NCBI GenBank assembly: GCA_013821025.1
Contig: JACDHN010000123.1
Span: 1-7,569, forward strand
DNA length: 7,569 nucleotides
Reading direction: 5' to 3'
DNA from: Acidimicrobiia bacterium
GTDB lineage: Bacteria; Actinomycetota; Acidimicrobiia; Acidimicrobiales; Ilumatobacteraceae
The notes under the pieces are model-generated. The model had not been told where the DNA came from. It saw only the letters and a list, made by a program, of their open reading frames with translations, and did not search any database. Each line of letters begins with the position of its first letter. Positions within the stretch are counted from its first letter, which is position 1. This document shows, in pieces, positions 5,701-7,569 of this stretch. The position numbers were made by a program, and so were the translations under genes.

Positions 5701-5910
5701 ATGACAACGACCACCTCTTCTCGCCAGCTCAACCTGTTCCCCGCGCCCACGCTGCCGGCGCGCTTTCGCCTCAGCGACGACACCGTGAAGCGCGGCCGGC
5801 GACACATCGCCGAGATCCGCAAGATGCTCGCCAGCTCCCCTCACAACTACGAGCTCGAGGGTGTCACGCCGATACCCCAGCGCCACCAGCGCCCGCCCCG
5901 CGCCGCCTAG
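5701..5910 (+). CDS. Small 69-aa protein with a beta-clamp-binding-like QLNLF motif, otherwise unknown
   Basis: I do not recognise a family. The codons use G or C in the third position as consistently as the neighbouring genes, which supports real coding. Residues 1-8 are Ser/Thr-rich. They are followed by QLNLF (9-13), which fits the bacterial beta sliding-clamp binding consensus QL(S/D)LF. Then come a Pro-rich turn (14-19), a basic segment with a likely helix 'SDDTVKRGRRHIAEIRKML' (25-43), and a basic Pro/Arg-rich tail ending 'QRPPRAA'. The net charge is positive and there is no signal peptide or membrane segment. A clamp ligand followed by a basic helix would suit a small replication- or repair-associated protein, but that is inference from one pentapeptide. 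The stop TAG (5908-5910) overlaps the stop of the convergent oxidoreductase gene in a shared CTAG. The ATG at 5701 is the only reasonable start. Confidence 0.65.
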   Translation: MTTTTSSRQLNLFPAPTLPARFRLSDDTVKRGRRHIAEIRKMLASSPHNYELEGVTPIPQRHQRPPRAA

Positions 5911-6887
5911 CCCGCCGGCGCCAGACCGACGATCGCCTGCCACGGGTCGAGGTCCGGGTCGAGGGGCAGCACCGCCAGCGCCGAGGTGGTCACGCCGTTG
6001 GCGAAGTACTCGTCGATGCGGGCCCGGCACTGTTCGGGGGAGCCATGCACGACGAGCTCGTCCACGACCCCGTCGGGGATGGCGGCCATCGCCGCCTTGC
6101 GATCGCCGGCCGCCCATGCGTCCCACATCGGGCGGAACACGTCGCCGCGACCAAGCCATTCGTGGAAGGCGGCATAAACGGGCACGTTCATGTAGGCGGC
6201 GATGGCGAAGCGGGCGCCAGCGCGCACGATGTCGGTGTTCTCGCTCGGGCACACGAAGATCCGTGCCACGATCTCGCGCTCGGCGCCGCCGGCAGCTTCG
6301 TGCACGATGCCCGCCACCCGGCCCACGTCGGTCGGGGCCAGCCAGTTGATGATGGCTCCGTCGGCCTCCCGCCCGGCCAACTTCAGCATCCCCTCCCGCA
6401 GTGCCGCCACGAGGATCGGCGGCGATTGCTCTGGCCGGACACCGAGGCGGAAGCCCTGCACCTCGAAGGTGTCGTATTGACGCGTCACCTTCTCGCCGCC
6501 CAGGACGTCGCGCAGGAATCGCACGACATCGCGCACCTTCTTGTACGGCTCCTCGAAAGCGAGCCCGTTCCAGCGCTCCACGATCACGTTGCTCGAGGCA
6601 CCGATGCCGATGGCGAAACGACCCGGCGCGGCGTCGGCCATGCTGGCCACGCATTGGGCGAAACACGCCGGCGACCTCGTGAACGCCGGGATGATCGCCG
6701 TGCCGAGCCGCAGCCGGGGCTCCCACGCAGCCGCCAAGGCGAGTGGTGTGAAGCCGTCGGCGCCGTCGGCCTCTGCGGACCACACGTCGGTGTACCCGAT
6801 GTCGGCCAGTTGTCGCAGCTTGTCCGCATGGCTGTGCAACGGCCCGGGTAGGGGAACAGTCATGCCGTAGCGCGGGGAAGGGCTCAT
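5907..6887 (-). CDS. LLM-class (luciferase-like) oxidoreductase, probably F420-dependent
   Basis: This 326-aa protein belongs to the bacterial luciferase-like TIM-barrel superfamily. Actinobacterial members usually use coenzyme F420, less often FMN, to oxidise or reduce small organic substrates in the cytoplasm. Visible signatures are the N-terminal strand 'RYGMTVPLPG' (6-15), 'DVWSAEADGADGFTPLA' (34-50), the strand 'LRLGTAIIPAFTRSP' (59-73), the cofactor-binding stretch 'GRFAIGIGASSNVIVERWNG' (89-108), 'FEEPYKKVRDVVRFLR' (111-126), and 'ADGAIINWL' (175-183). The start chosen is the ATG at 6887, preceded by GGAGG (6894-6890). The frame is open further upstream to 7028, but that extension overlaps the thioesterase and reads as Arg-rich shadow sequence. 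A Met at 6863 is the next possible start and lacks a ribosome-binding site. The gene lies 11 bases after the thioesterase stop, so the two are probably co-transcribed. The substrate cannot be told from sequence. Confidence 0.9.
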   Translation of the reverse strand: MSPSPRYGMTVPLPGPLHSHADKLRQLADIGYTDVWSAEADGADGFTPLALAAAWEPRLRLGTAIIPAFTRSPACFAQCVASMADAAPGRFAIGIGASSNVIVERWNGLAFEEPYKKVRDVVRFLRDVLGGEKVTRQYDTFEVQGFRLGVRPEQSPPILVAALREGMLKLAGREADGAIINWLAPTDVGRVAGIVHEAAGGAEREIVARIFVCPSENTDIVRAGARFAIAAYMNVPVYAAFHEWLGRGDVFRPMWDAWAAGDRKAAMAAIPDGVVDELVVHGSPEQCRARIDEYFANGVTTSALAVLPLDPDLDPWQAIVGLAPAG

Positions 6888-6889
6888 AG

Positions 6890-6894
6890 CCTCC
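6890..6894 (-). promoter_or_regulatory. Ribosome-binding site of the LLM oxidoreductase gene
   Basis: GGAGG lies on the minus strand in the 11-base gap after the thioesterase stop. It ends only two bases before the ATG at 6887, which is closer than usual. It is the only good Shine-Dalgarno match near the candidate starts and decides for 6887 over the Met at 6863. Confidence 0.5.
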
Positions 6895-6898
6895 GGTT

Positions 6899-7569
6899 CT
6901 AGCGCAGGCGGATGATGCAGCTCTGGCTGGCGGTGGCGAGCAGCGTGCCATCTTCGGCGAACATGTGCACGAGCCCATGCCCGAATCCCCGCTCGACGGC
7001 GTGCACATGGATGTCGAGCAGCACCCACTCAGTGGGCACCAGGCGGCACAAGCGCAGCGTGTTGTCGAGACTGTTACCGCCGCGCTCCAGACCCAGCGCC
7101 TGGCCGACGCCGAACGGGACGAAGTCGCCGAGGATCGCCAGCGACGCCGCATCGACGCCTTCGATCACGTCGGATAGCCGCGACCACACGATCACGTTGC
7201 CGTCACCCGGTGATCCGTCGAGTTGCTCGAGTGCGCGGACCTTGACGACGCGCTGCTCCAGCCGTGAGTTAATGTTGCCCGCCTGACCGTGCCGCGGTGG
7301 GCGCACCTCGCAGTCATCGGGCGGTGGGGCATCCGGTGCCCGTTGCCATTGGCCGAACCGGTCCAACGGACGATCCCCCAGAGCGGCGTTGACAGTCAGG
7401 ATCTCCCGGTCGGCCACATGGCACACGGCGCGGGCCTGGCTGATCTGATGGCCCGATACGGCGATCCGCACGTCGATGTCGACGACCTCTCCTGGCGCCG
7501 CGTACGACAGGTACTGGGCGGTGGCCCATACGCAGCGCCGCCCCGACGTGCCTTCGAGCGCAGCAATCG
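6899..7569 (-). CDS. TesB-like acyl-CoA thioesterase (double hotdog fold), N-terminus beyond the window
   Basis: The frame is open from the TAG at 6901-6899 to the right end of the window, giving about 222 codons. The GTG at 7471 is an internal valine, because the reading continues upstream with family-like sequence such as 'CVWATAQYLSYAAPGEVVD', 'ISQARAV' and 'REILTVNAALG'. These enzymes hydrolyse acyl-CoA to free fatty acid and CoA. The C-terminal hotdog keeps positions matching the Asp-Thr/Ser-Gln triad of TesB: Asp in 'ILGDF' (codon at 7124-7126), Thr in 'NSLDNTLRL', and Gln in 'ATASQSCI'. The start of the N-terminal hotdog is missing here. The LLM oxidoreductase gene follows after 11 bases in the same operon, suggesting a role in fatty-acid or acyl-CoA metabolism. 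Confidence 0.85.
   Translation of the reverse strand, partial: IAALEGTSGRRCVWATAQYLSYAAPGEVVDIDVRIAVSGHQISQARAVCHVADREILTVNAALGDRPLDRFGQWQRAPDAPPPDDCEVRPPRHGQAGNINSRLEQRVVKVRALEQLDGSPGDGNVIVWSRLSDVIEGVDAASLAILGDFVPFGVGQALGLERGGNSLDNTLRLCRLVPTEWVLLDIHVHAVERGFGHGLVHMFAEDGTLLATASQSCIIRLR

Noticed and set aside
5494..7152. A 552-codon open frame on the minus strand overlapping the oxidoreductase gene
   Set aside because: It is in another frame of the same strand and reads as Arg/Gly-rich sequence without family motifs. The 5907-6887 frame carries clear luciferase-like motifs. Long spurious frames are common in high-GC DNA.

Overview
This is a high-GC chromosomal window that reads as actinobacterial. 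The clearest lineage marker is a mycothiol S-conjugate amidase (Mca), because mycothiol is made by actinobacteria. A Ski2-like helicase with a DUF3516 C-terminus and an F420-type luciferase-like oxidoreductase agree. The mix of genes would suit an Acidimicrobiia-type genome such as an Ilumatobacter relative, but that placement is an inference. There is no integrase, transposase, CRISPR array, rRNA or tRNA that I can recognise.

Left part (1-2914): the last 73 codons of a probable ChbG/HpnK (YdjC-like) deacetylase are followed by two tight hairpins in tandem (214-234 and 244-272). Next comes an 834-codon helicase gene (301-2805), whose start is better placed at 301 than at the GTG at 220. A 109-bp gap separates the helicase from the genes that converge on it.

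Middle (2915-5641): two minus-strand genes form a coupled pair. mca (4068 to 3151) overlaps a small SCP2-like lipid-binding protein gene (3154 to 2915) through a GTGA junction. Across a 62-bp divergent promoter region lie a PEBP-family lipoprotein (4131-4745) and, 44 bp later, a rhomboid intramembrane serine protease with an N-terminal Cys/His zinc-finger-like segment (4790-5641). Several starts here look leaderless or nearly so, with a TANNNT -10 box 6-8 bases before the start codon.

Right part (5642-7569): a 69-aa protein (5701-5910) carries a QLNLF sequence near its N-terminus that matches the beta sliding-clamp binding motif. It meets a minus-strand operon tail to tail, both stop codons sharing one CTAG. 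That operon holds a TesB-like acyl-CoA thioesterase (open at the window's right end) followed by an LLM-class, probably F420-dependent, oxidoreductase.

Most of the window looks like ordinary chromosomal gene content. The observations most worth checking are the small clamp-motif protein, an exact 18-base direct repeat on either side of the helicase gene, the tandem hairpins before the helicase, and the coupling of mca to an SCP2-like gene.
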